The notes beneath the pieces are model-generated. The model was given only the letters and a program-made list of their open reading frames with translations. It was not told the origin of the DNA and did not search any database. Of a DNA stretch of 41,023 nucleotides, positions 8,592 to 16,500 are shown in pieces. Numbering within the stretch: the first letter of the stretch is position 1; each line of letters starts with the position of its first letter. The stretch comes from Candidatus Zhuqueibacterota bacterium (lineage in GTDB: Bacteria; Zhuqueibacterota; Zhuqueibacteria; Residuimicrobiales; Residuimicrobiaceae), in assembly GCA_963169875.1 (NCBI GenBank), contig CAUJEL010000178.1, positions 1-41,023 on the forward strand, in the 5' to 3' direction. Made by a program: the position numbers and the translations under genes.

Positions 8592-8680
8592 TGGGAGGCA
8601 CGACAAGGAAGGCATGACAAGGGCGGCACGACAAGGGCGGCATCACAAGGGAGGCACGACACAGAAGCCATGACAGAAGC
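8583..8680 (+). repeat. 14-base tandem repeat overlapping the mutY start
   Basis: Seven consecutive 14-base units of the form GGCAYGACAAGGGV: units begin at 8583, 8597, 8611, 8625, 8639, 8653 and 8667, with units 2 to 5 the best conserved. The first unit overlaps the inner tip of the family 1 repeat (GCATGAC). The last unit, GCCATGACAGAAGC, contains the likely mutY ATG at 8670. The 14-base period is not a multiple of three, arguing against an upstream coding start. Confidence 0.8.
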
Positions 8681-9860
8681 GGTGAACATCGAAAATGGGC
8701 ATGACGCAAAAACAGTGATACGCTGCCGTAGGCTGCTGCTGCGCTGGTTCGCAGCGAATGCCCGCGATCTGCCATGGCGGCGCGACCGCGAGGTCTATGC
8801 GGTGTGGATTTCCGAGATCATGCTGCAGCAGACCCAGGTGCAGCAGGCCTTGCCCTATTATCAGCGCTTCATGAAGCGCTTTCCCACAGTGGCGGCCCTT
8901 GCCGCGGCGCCTCTGGATGCGGTGCTCAAAGCCTGGGAGGGCATGGGCTACTATGCCCGCGCCCGCAATCTCCACCGCGCGGCGGGACAGATTATGGAGC
9001 GCCATGGCGGTCACTTTCCCGCGGATCCCGAATCGGTGAGAGCCCTGGCGGGCATCGGGCCCTATACCGCGGCCGCCATTCTCAGCATCGCCTTCAACCA
9101 GCCCCTCGCCGTGGTCGACGGCAATGTCATCCGCGTCCTCAGCCGGCTCCATGCCTGGCCCGGCGATGCCAAAACCACCTCCGGCAAAAAGGAGATTCAG
9201 GAACGGGCGCAGTCGCTGCTGGACCCGGCGGCGCCCGGCGTATTCAACGAGGCGATGATGGAACTGGGAGCGCTCATCTGCACGCCGCAAAATCCACTCT
9301 GTCGTGCGTGTCCGCTGGCCGCGTGCTGCCAGGCGCTGGCGCAGGGCATGCCGGAAAAATTCCCGGTTAAATCCGCCAAAAAATTCAGACCCCATTATCA
9401 AATCGCCGCCGGGCTCATCTGGAAAAAAGAGAAGTTGCTCATCGTGCGCCGCCCGGAGTCGGGTTTGCTTGGCGGTCTGTGGGAGCTCCCCGGTGGCAAG
9501 CAGGAAGCGGGAGAGGGGCTCGATGAGACTGTGGCGCGCGAAGCCGCTGAAAAACTGGGCATCAAAATTGAGGTAGGTTCCTTCTTCGGCCACGTCGATC
9601 ATGCCTACACCCATTTTTCCATCACCCTGCATGTTTACCAGTGCCGGCATCTCCAGGGGACGCCGCATCTGATCGAGCACAGCGATTGGCGTTGGGTTTC
9701 CATCGATGAACTCGATGACTATGCCTTTTCCCGCTCAAACCGCCTTATTATCGATCAATTGCCGATGGAGGTAAATTATCCTCCCGGCCATTATTCGATA
9801 TTATCCACCGCCGAGCGCGCAGAAAAGCGCAAAGAGAAGAAAAGCAAAAAACAGAATTGA
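8670..9860 (+). CDS. mutY: A/G-specific adenine DNA glycosylase
   Basis: A 396-residue base-excision repair enzyme that removes adenine mispaired with 8-oxoguanine. The HhH-GPD domain carries the catalytic Glu49 (WISEIMLQQTQV), the hairpin LAGIGPYTAAAI (126-137) and Asp150 (VVDGNVIRV). The [4Fe-4S] cluster ligands are Cys204, 211, 214 and 220 (C-X6-C-X2-C-X5-C). From about residue 235 there is a NUDIX-like 8-oxoG recognition domain (LWELPGGKQEAGEG). The ATG at 8670 is chosen because the in-frame extension to 8556 is made of tandem and dispersed repeats. Its only strong purine block (GGGAGG, 8649-8654) is 15 bases away, so initiation may be weak. The last roughly 20 residues are highly charged (AERAEKRKEKKSKK) and come from a family 2 repeat. 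Confidence 0.93.
   Translation: MTEAVNIENGHDAKTVIRCRRLLLRWFAANARDLPWRRDREVYAVWISEIMLQQTQVQQALPYYQRFMKRFPTVAALAAAPLDAVLKAWEGMGYYARARNLHRAAGQIMERHGGHFPADPESVRALAGIGPYTAAAILSIAFNQPLAVVDGNVIRVLSRLHAWPGDAKTTSGKKEIQERAQSLLDPAAPGVFNEAMMELGALICTPQNPLCRACPLAACCQALAQGMPEKFPVKSAKKFRPHYQIAAGLIWKKEKLLIVRRPESGLLGGLWELPGGKQEAGEGLDETVAREAAEKLGIKIEVGSFFGHVDHAYTHFSITLHVYQCRHLQGTPHLIEHSDWRWVSIDELDDYAFSRSNRLIIDQLPMEVNYPPGHYSILSTAERAEKRKEKKSKKQN
9798..9857 (+). repeat. Dispersed repeat, family 2, inside the mutY 3' end
   Basis: ATTATCCACCGCCGAGCGCGCAG followed by AAAAGCGCAAAGAGAAGAAAAGC and an A-rich tail. It aligns with TTATCACCGCC at 3331, TTATTCACTGCTGAG at 7744 and the minus copy at 34412. Here the repeat is read as protein and reaches up to the mutY stop codon at 9858-9860. 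Confidence 0.65.
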
Positions 9861-9987
9861 TGGTATTTTTACGACGGTGCTGAAATTCAAGTTATGATTT
9901 ATATGATGATCCCCCCAAAAATCAGCTCGGCGGTTCATGAATGAAACGGGTTGGACATTGATCGTCGCACGTGTCTGTGAAAAAAAG

Positions 9988-10034
9988 TTGCCCCCGGCCA
10001 AAAAACATTGTATATTTAATGGACTGGGCCGGGG
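9988..10034 (+). promoter_or_regulatory. Putative promoter of the DprA-like gene with flanking inverted repeat
   Basis: TTGCCC (9988-9993), a 17-base spacer, and TATATT (10011-10016). A perfect 8-base inverted repeat, CCCCGGCC (9992-9999) and GGCCGGGG (10027-10034), brackets the -10 box and the expected start point near 10022. The arms could be a repressor site or could fold in the transcript start. The rest of the gap 9861-10082 shows nothing further. Confidence 0.45.
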
Positions 10035-10082
10035 CGCTCATATTACGATCACTTGATCATGGATCGAAATAAGGAGTGCTCG

Positions 10083-10733
10083 ATGCAACCTATCTCACAA
10101 ATAACGCTGGACGATGCAGCGTATCCCGCCGCTTTGCGGACGCTTATGGGCCATATGGCGCCCGCTCATCTGCAATGGTCCGGACATGAAGCGCTTTTTC
10201 ACGTCCCCAAACTGGCTTTGTTCTGTTCGGTGCACTGTCCGGGTTCCGCCCTCAGCAAAGCTTTTGATCTGGCCAATGTTCTGCGGCAAAACCTGATCGC
10301 GGTCATGAGCGGATTCCATTCTCCGGTGGAAAAAGAGTGGTTCACCCTGCTGCAGCGCAGCGCCACGCCCTTGATCAGCTGTCCGGCGCGCAGTCTGGAC
10401 AAGAGGCGCCTCTCGTCCGAGGAGCGTTCCCTGCTGGGGCAAAGACGTCTGCTGCTGCTAAATTTTGGCTTCGCGGGCCGCCGTCCCACGCGGGAGGACG
10501 CCCTGGTGCGCAATCTTTGCATGGCAGCACTTGCGGAAATTGTCGTGGTGGCTTATGCCGCGCCGGGGAGCATGTCGGCCTATCTCTGTCAGATGGCGTT
10601 AAAGTGGCAAAAACGGGTTTACACCTTCGCCGATCCGGAGCATGACCAGGAGGCGCCCGCCGGCGTGGCGTTTCTGGATGTGAAGGAGGTGCCGGAGTGG
10701 TTTACGGGGAAGGGTATTATTTCTGCGCCTTGA
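10083..10733 (+). CDS. Short DprA/Smf-like Rossmann-fold protein
   Basis: A 216-residue protein resembling the Rossmann core of DNA-processing protein DprA, which loads RecA on single-stranded DNA in full-length members. Visible features in order are DDAAYPAALRTL (10-21), PKLALFCSVHCPGS (42-55) where DprA has its GSR strand, VMSGFHSPVEKEWF (74-87), CPARSLDKRRL (100-110), VRN at 142-144 and VVVAYAAPGSMSAYL (154-168). It lacks the N-terminal SAM and the C-terminal winged-helix domains of classical DprA. The GSR and SG-GID motifs are replaced by CSV and SGFHSPVEKE, placing it in a separate short subfamily. The ATG at 10083 has AAGGAG six bases upstream. Its last 17 bases overlap the convergent lptG stop. 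Its role may be nucleic-acid related, but that is inference. Confidence 0.7.
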   Translation: MQPISQITLDDAAYPAALRTLMGHMAPAHLQWSGHEALFHVPKLALFCSVHCPGSALSKAFDLANVLRQNLIAVMSGFHSPVEKEWFTLLQRSATPLISCPARSLDKRRLSSEERSLLGQRRLLLLNFGFAGRRPTREDALVRNLCMAALAEIVVVAYAAPGSMSAYLCQMALKWQKRVYTFADPEHDQEAPAGVAFLDVKEVPEWFTGKGIISAP

Positions 10734-11793
10734 GCAGAACCCAGATGCCGCCGAGAAAAAAGAGCACATTGGCGGACCAGGCGGCGAACAGGGGGGGGAG
10801 CAGGCCGTTTTGTCCCATGGATTGGGCTGTTTTGACGATGCCAAAGTAGAAAAAGGCGATGGCCAGACTGATGCCAAATCCCGTGGCTGTGCCGCTGCGC
10901 CGTTTGGGCGAGGAGAGCGGCGCGCCGAAGAGGACGATGATAAAATTGGCAAACGGTATGGCGATTTTCAGATAGAGATCCACCAGCCAGTGATTTGGAT
11001 CGCCGCCGTTGCGTTCGACTTCGGCGATGAAGGTTTTCAGCTCCCCATAGGACATTTCTTCCGGTTTTTTCAACACTTTGGCAAATTCATCGGGTTTGAG
11101 GTTTTCGTCCAGCAGTTCGAGCCGGCTGAATGTATTGACGATTTCCACCCCCTCCATGAAAGAGCGTTCGACCCCGTCGTAGAGAATCCAGGTGCTGTCC
11201 TCCCAGGACATGCGCGCGGCGTAGATGTGTATCTGGGTTTCCAGGCCTTTGAATTTGCGGATATTGACGCGGTGGCCGGTGTTTTGCACGGTGTCGAACC
11301 AGCGCATGCTGATGCGGCGATCCTGATCATCGCGCGCATAGACATTGTTCACCCGTTTGCGCCAGGCCTGCCGCTGTTTTTCCAGATATTCATCGACGAG
11401 GTGGGCGCGCGCGGCGCTGGCGCGCGGCACCACGGTCTCGCCAAACCACAGCGCCCCCAGGCTGATGAGAAAGGCGACGATGAAGACGGGCGCGAGAATG
11501 CGGTAGAGCGAGCGGCCGGATGAGATCATGGCGATCAACTCATTTTGCTTGGCCATGTTGCCGATGCTGAACAAGCTGGCGAGCAGAAGCGCGATCGGCA
11601 AGGTCAGGGTGATGATGTAGGGCATGTAATAGAGATAGAGCTGGGCGATGATCAGCTTGGGCGTTTTTTGGCTGATGTAAATGTCCAGCTTTTCGACACC
11701 GTCGACAATGACAAAGATGCAGATGAAGGCGAACAGGGAAAAGAACAGTACGCCGAGGAATTTTCTCAATAGATAGGTGTCAAGAATTTTCAA
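10717..11793 (-). CDS. lptG: Lipopolysaccharide export permease LptG (YjgQ family)
   Basis: A 358-residue inner-membrane subunit of the LptB2FG ABC transporter that extracts lipopolysaccharide from the inner membrane and feeds it to the periplasmic bridge. It has the YjgP/YjgQ layout: three transmembrane helices in the first 125 residues, a periplasmic jelly-roll domain (about 130-265), and three more helices to the C-terminus. The opening MKILDTYLLRKFLGVL is typical of LptG. The start codon is TTG at 11793, with AGGA eight to eleven bases upstream inside the end of lptF. The coding regions overlap by 14 bases, which suggests translational coupling. The 3' end overlaps the convergent DprA-like gene by 17 bases. 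LptF and LptG are told apart here by order and N-terminal likeness only. Confidence 0.88.
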   Translation of the reverse strand: MKILDTYLLRKFLGVLFFSLFAFICIFVIVDGVEKLDIYISQKTPKLIIAQLYLYYMPYIITLTLPIALLLASLFSIGNMAKQNELIAMISSGRSLYRILAPVFIVAFLISLGALWFGETVVPRASAARAHLVDEYLEKQRQAWRKRVNNVYARDDQDRRISMRWFDTVQNTGHRVNIRKFKGLETQIHIYAARMSWEDSTWILYDGVERSFMEGVEIVNTFSRLELLDENLKPDEFAKVLKKPEEMSYGELKTFIAEVERNGGDPNHWLVDLYLKIAIPFANFIIVLFGAPLSSPKRRSGTATGFGISLAIAFFYFGIVKTAQSMGQNGLLPPLFAAWSANVLFFLGGIWVLLKAQK

Positions 11794-13201
11794 TGTCTTT
11801 CCTGTCGCTAGGTCCTGCCCCTGAATCGGAATCAGCCGGGCGATGCCAAAGTCTGTTCCAGAGCACCTTGAAGTTCAGATTATTCAATAGGGCGCCTTCA
11901 TGAATGGCGTGGAAAACCAGGTAGATGCCGCCGATGCCGACGATCAGATTGGCGAGCCACATGGCCATGAAGGGAGAGATGAGGCGATTGTCGGCCAATT
12001 CTTCACCCCCGATGAGCGTGGCCCAGTAGAGCAGGAAAAATCCGAAACTGATGCCGGCGGCCATGGCCATGGACCCTTTGCGCGCCATCATGCCCAGCGG
12101 CGCGCCGATGAGCACAAAAATGAGACAGGCGAAGGGGATGGAATATTTTTTGTGCACTTCCACCAGGAGTTCGTAATTTTTGCGCTCCATGCCTTCCATA
12201 AAATTTATTTCGGATGACAGCTCCTGCTTGAGCTGCTGCAATTCGTTCAACGTGGACGAAAGTCGTATGGGCAGGGATTTGACCGCCTTGATTTTTTGCG
12301 GGTCTCCGGGCGACGGTGGCAGATAGCGCGCAAAGGCCTGTGCGATCTTGTCGGTCATGCGGCCATGGGCCGTGGCGATCTCTTTTCTGTTGTCCCTGAT
12401 CTCGCCGCGCATCATCTGGGAACTCTTTTCCCGGTCGCCGCGATATTCCGAATTGCTGCGCTCCATCACCATGTCGGGCACCAGGATGGAAATGATCTGC
12501 TTGGGAAAGCGCAACTGACGGTAGTGCTCTTTTTTTTCCAGATCCAGTTCGTTCATCCAGCCGTCATAGAGGATCAGGGTGAGCTGGCCATTGCGTTTGT
12601 TGAGGTAAATCTTGCCGTAATCCGCGGTGATGAATTTGCTGGCGTTGGGATCGGAATTGTCATCGATGTAAACCGAATCCACATACGCGGTGTCGGGCGT
12701 CTCCACGATGCGCTGCACCAGCAGCGTGTAATTGGGCAAATCCCGGTAAAGGACGCCCGCTTCCAGGGCGAGAGTCGGGCGCTTGCGGGCGATATCCGAA
12801 GCCAGCAAGCGGGCACGATGATTGAATTCCGGCAGGACCTGGTTGTTGAACCAGATGAGAAAGACGCAGAGAACGGCGGCCATGGCCAAAACCGGCGTCA
12901 TGATGCGCAGGATGCTGATGCCGCTGGCTTTCATGGCCACTATTTCATTATCGCCGGACAGCCGTCCAAACGCCATCAAGGTTGCCACCAGCACAGCCAT
13001 GGGCACAGCCAGGGCGACGATCCAGGCCAGGTTGAGAAAAAAGAATTCAAGCACCAGACCGAACTCGAGCCCCCGGCTGAGAATACGCGGCAGTTCCCGG
13101 AAGACCAGATTGAGGATGAACACCAGGGTGATGACGCAGTTGGCGAAGATAAAAGGGCCGATATGTTCTTTCAGGATGTAACGCCAAAGAACCCACATCA
13201 T
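11780..13201 (-). CDS. lptF: Lipopolysaccharide export permease LptF (YjgP family)
   Basis: A 473-residue partner of LptG in the LPS-extracting ABC transporter. Transmembrane helices lie at about 13-33, 55-80 and 98-120. A long periplasmic region follows, then three C-terminal helices (from about 345: FACLIFVLIGAPLGMMARKGS, a signature loop of the family). It is longer than E. coli LptF (366 residues) because the periplasmic part carries an extra helical, charged stretch at about 255-335, with a coiled-coil-like TLNELQQLKQELSSEI. The tail after the last helix is short and hydrophilic. ATG codons at 13201 and 13198 are both possible; no strong ribosome site is seen. It is first in a two-gene operon with lptG, divergent from sprA. 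Confidence 0.88.
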   Translation of the reverse strand: MMWVLWRYILKEHIGPFIFANCVITLVFILNLVFRELPRILSRGLEFGLVLEFFFLNLAWIVALAVPMAVLVATLMAFGRLSGDNEIVAMKASGISILRIMTPVLAMAAVLCVFLIWFNNQVLPEFNHRARLLASDIARKRPTLALEAGVLYRDLPNYTLLVQRIVETPDTAYVDSVYIDDNSDPNASKFITADYGKIYLNKRNGQLTLILYDGWMNELDLEKKEHYRQLRFPKQIISILVPDMVMERSNSEYRGDREKSSQMMRGEIRDNRKEIATAHGRMTDKIAQAFARYLPPSPGDPQKIKAVKSLPIRLSSTLNELQQLKQELSSEINFMEGMERKNYELLVEVHKKYSIPFACLIFVLIGAPLGMMARKGSMAMAAGISFGFFLLYWATLIGGEELADNRLISPFMAMWLANLIVGIGGIYLVFHAIHEGALLNNLNFKVLWNRLWHRPADSDSGAGPSDRKDIENS

Positions 13202-13343
13202 TACAAACCGTTTTGAAAAGAATGGTATATAATTTGCATTGTTTTTATGGATGAGGCCAGAGCTTCATGATATAAAGTATTAAAAAAAAATAACGAAAGC
13301 TACAATTTTCCGGAACTTTTTGCGATTCAACTGGTATTTTTTA

Positions 13344-13372
13344 TTGATATTCATGATCAATATTTGTACATT
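13344..13372 (+). promoter_or_regulatory. Putative promoter of the sprA operon
   Basis: TTGATA (13344-13349, five of six consensus), a 17-base spacer, and TACATT (13367-13372, four of six). Transcription would begin near 13379 and give a leader of about 145 bases. Sequence match only. Confidence 0.45.
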
Positions 13373-13394
13373 TAATTTCGCAAACACCGCAGGC

Positions 13395-13417
13395 ACATCT
13401 CTGTCAGCCAGAGATGT
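13395..13417 (+). promoter_or_regulatory. Stem-loop in the 5' leader of sprA
   Basis: ACATCTCTG, loop TCAGC, CAGAGATGT: a perfect 9-base-pair stem followed by ATTTT. It would lie about 16 bases from the predicted transcript start. It may protect the 5' end of the long sprA mRNA or act as an attenuator; no known riboswitch consensus was recognised. Confidence 0.5.
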
Positions 13418-13523
13418 ATTTTAAAAACAATCACTTATGGAGATCCTCTATAGCCCCTTCGCTACTGATCTAGCTCACATGAACGGCCGATAACGGTAAC
13501 GACTACTTTTTTCTTGCACTTGC

Positions 13524-16500
13524 ATGGCCAAAATTCGCTTGCAGAGATCGATGGTCACCCTGCCGCCTGCGGTGGTGCTTTCGATGGTCATTTTACTTTG
13601 CCTGATGGGACAAGTTTGGGCGGATGAGACTGCGCCCAAATCCTATATCGGCGTACGTCCGCCTGTGCTGGCGACGCCGTTGGTGCCCATCGTTGAGGAA
13701 CAGACGTTCAAAGGTCTGCACCTCCAGGGCGCACTATCTCCTCTGCTGAAACGCAGTGTCACCGATATCCGCCGCGAAGTCAAGGTCGACAGCAGCGGAG
13801 AGAATATCAATTTTTCCGAGAATATCGGCAAAATTCCTGTCAATCTGCCCACCTACCTGCCTCTGGATGAATATTCGCGGCGGCGTCAATCCTACAGTAT
13901 GCAGACCATGTGGCAGCGCAATACGCTGGCCAAATTGGGTGAACGTTCCGCCTATGGAGCGGGCGGCGGCGCCCTGCGTATCGATATACCGGTTGAAATC
14001 AAGAGCAAAACCTTTCAAAAGATCTTTGGCAGCGGTACGGTCGGACTCGACGTCACCGGCGACATTAACATCAAGGGCGGGCTGCGCCATGAAAAACGCA
14101 GCGAAGTCAAGTCCACCATGAACCAGGGGAACGACACCAATTTCAAGATGGAGCAGACGCAGCGCTTTCGCGTCTCGGGGCACATCGGCGACAAGGTCAC
14201 CATTGGTGTTGATCAGGACTCGGAGCGCATGTTCGATTTCGAGAACAATCTGCAGCTCAAATACAAGGGCTACGAGGATGAGATCATCGAATCCATCGAA
14301 GCCGGCAACATTGCCCTGGACCTGCCCAGGACCAACTATGTGACCTATGGCGGCAAGAGTTCCGGCCTCTTTGGCATCAAGAGCGTCATGCGTTTGGGCG
14401 ATCTCTCCCTGACCACCATCGCCAGCCAGGAAAAAGGCCAGAAGAAAAAACTGGATTTCAAGGGCGGCGCCGTCGATGACATCAACGAGATCAAAGATTA
14501 CAGCTATGTGAAAAACACCTACTTTTTTCTCGATGAAGTTTACCGCCGCCAGTTTCCCTATCGAGATGCAAATGGCGCATTTCTCTATAATGAGGATAGG
14601 GTCGTTTCGCGCATCGAATTATATAAATCCAAGCCGCAATATGTCAACCGCAATGCCGAATCCTACGTGCATGGGTGGGCCTGGGTGCCGGCCGACGCCG
14701 ATTCCAATAAACTGGTCATCGTCGAGGGTGACACCACGGTTCAGGATCAGATCAACACCTATCGCGGTCCTTTCCTGCGCATGGAAAAAACCAGCTACTA
14801 TGTGGATCCCGTGTTGGGGTATATTCGTTTGAACGAAATGCTGCAACCCGATGAAGTGCTGGCCGTCGCCTTTCAGGATACCAGCGGCCGCATTCGTGGA
14901 AACATCAACTTTGACCCCACCAGGGACAGGGTTCTGCAACTGAAGCTGATCCGTCCCGCCAATCCGCGGCCGACCAACAAGACCTGGAAACTGGCGTGGC
15001 GCAACGTCTATAACATCGGCTCCGCTTCCGAAGCCAATTTTGAATTAAAGATCCTCTATAAACCCTCGGCGGGTATTCCGGAAGAGACCATCAAGATCGA
15101 CGGCAAAACCATCAGTTATTTGCAGGTTTTTGGCCTGGACCGCGTCGGCCGCACCGCCGGAAGTCCGCCGGATAACATCATCGACCGCAATGATAACATC
15201 CTGCGTTTGAAGCAGGGCGAGTTGTGGCTTCCTTCACTGCGCCCGTTCGATCCGGATGAAGCCGAATTCAAGGCGCTGCTGCCCGAGGACAAAAGGGTGT
15301 CCGCCATCTATGATACCACGACCGAGACCTTGTGGGCGAAGGAATCCAAGTTCGTCATTCAGGTCAATTCAAAAATCCGCAAGTCCGAAATTTCTTTGGG
15401 CGTGATGAACGTCATCGAAGGATCGGAAGAGGTGACGCTGAACGGCCGCAAGCTGCAGCGCGGCACGGATTACATGATCGAGTACTTCTCCGGCAACATC
15501 AGCATAAAAAATCAGGAAGCGTTGCAGCCCTCAGCCAATCTGGAAATCACCTATGAAGCCAATCAGGCGTTTCAGATCGACAAAAAAACCATCATGGGTA
15601 TGCGCGCTGATTATGCGCTCTGGGATGAAAGTTTCATCGGCGCCACCTTCATCTATTTGAACGAGAGCACGCTGGATCAGAAGGTGCGCGTCGGCAAGGG
15701 GCCGATGCGGAATCTGATCTGGGATGTCAACTCGGCCATGGCGTTCAAGCCCTTTTTCCTGACCCGTTTTGCCAATCTGCTGCCATTTGTCGATTCCCGC
15801 GATGAGACCACTTTGCGTTTTGAGGGCGAGGTGGCGCAGATCATTCCCAATCCCAATACGCGTAACAACGAGGCCACGGGCGACAATGATGGTGTCGCCT
15901 ATATCGATGATTTTGAAGCTGCCAAACGGACAACCCCGCTCGGCGTGCAGCGTAAAAGCTGGCGCCCGGCTGCGCAGCCGCTCAGCGTGACCGACACGAG
16001 CGCGGTCGGCGAACCGGTCGCCGCCAAACGCGGCAAGATGGTATACTATCAGCCCTATACCCAGGTTTCCATCAAGGAGATCTGGCCCAATCGCGATACC
16101 CAGGGCACCATGGGCACGCAGAATTCAGTTGATGTGCTGGATATCGAATTCACGCCGGTCGATACGCTTGCCAATCAGGCGGACAGTGCACAGGCCATCA
16201 TAGAATCCTGGGGTGGCTTGCAAAAATATCTCTCCTCCGGATACCAGGATCAGTCCGAATCCAAGTTTCTGGAAATTTGGGTTAATACGGCAAATATCAA
16301 CGAAGGCACCATGCACATTGACCTCGGTCAGATCACGGAGGACTATATACCCAATGGCCGGTTCGACACCGAGGATCTTTTCAGCAATGGTCTGCGCAAT
16401 AATTTGCTCGACGAGGGCGAGGATGTCGGTGTCGATGGCATGGCCAACAACGATCCGCGGGCCACGGCGGCGGCGGGCGATTTTTGGGATCTCAACGAGA

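Larger units (their letters stand above)
13202..13523. other. 322-base divergent intergenic region lptF / sprA
   Basis: An AT-rich region with no gene. It holds a promoter-like sequence for sprA (13344-13372) and a perfect 9-base-pair stem-loop in the sprA leader (13395-13417). On the lptF side AATTATATACC-like sequence (minus strand near 13225-13235) could be a -10 element, but no convincing -35 is seen. No repeat-family copy is present. Confidence 0.7.

Noticed and set aside
8556-8669. Upstream in-frame extension of mutY from 8556
   Set aside because: The extension encodes only the dispersed and 14-base tandem repeats; the family core starts after residue 14 of the shorter form.
8583-8680. 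CRISPR array
   Set aside because: Units are 14 bases, contiguous and without spacers; no cas genes are nearby.
8643-9680. 345-codon minus-strand frame opposite mutY
   Set aside because: mutY carries all catalytic and iron-sulphur residues, and the opposite frame has no domain or signal.
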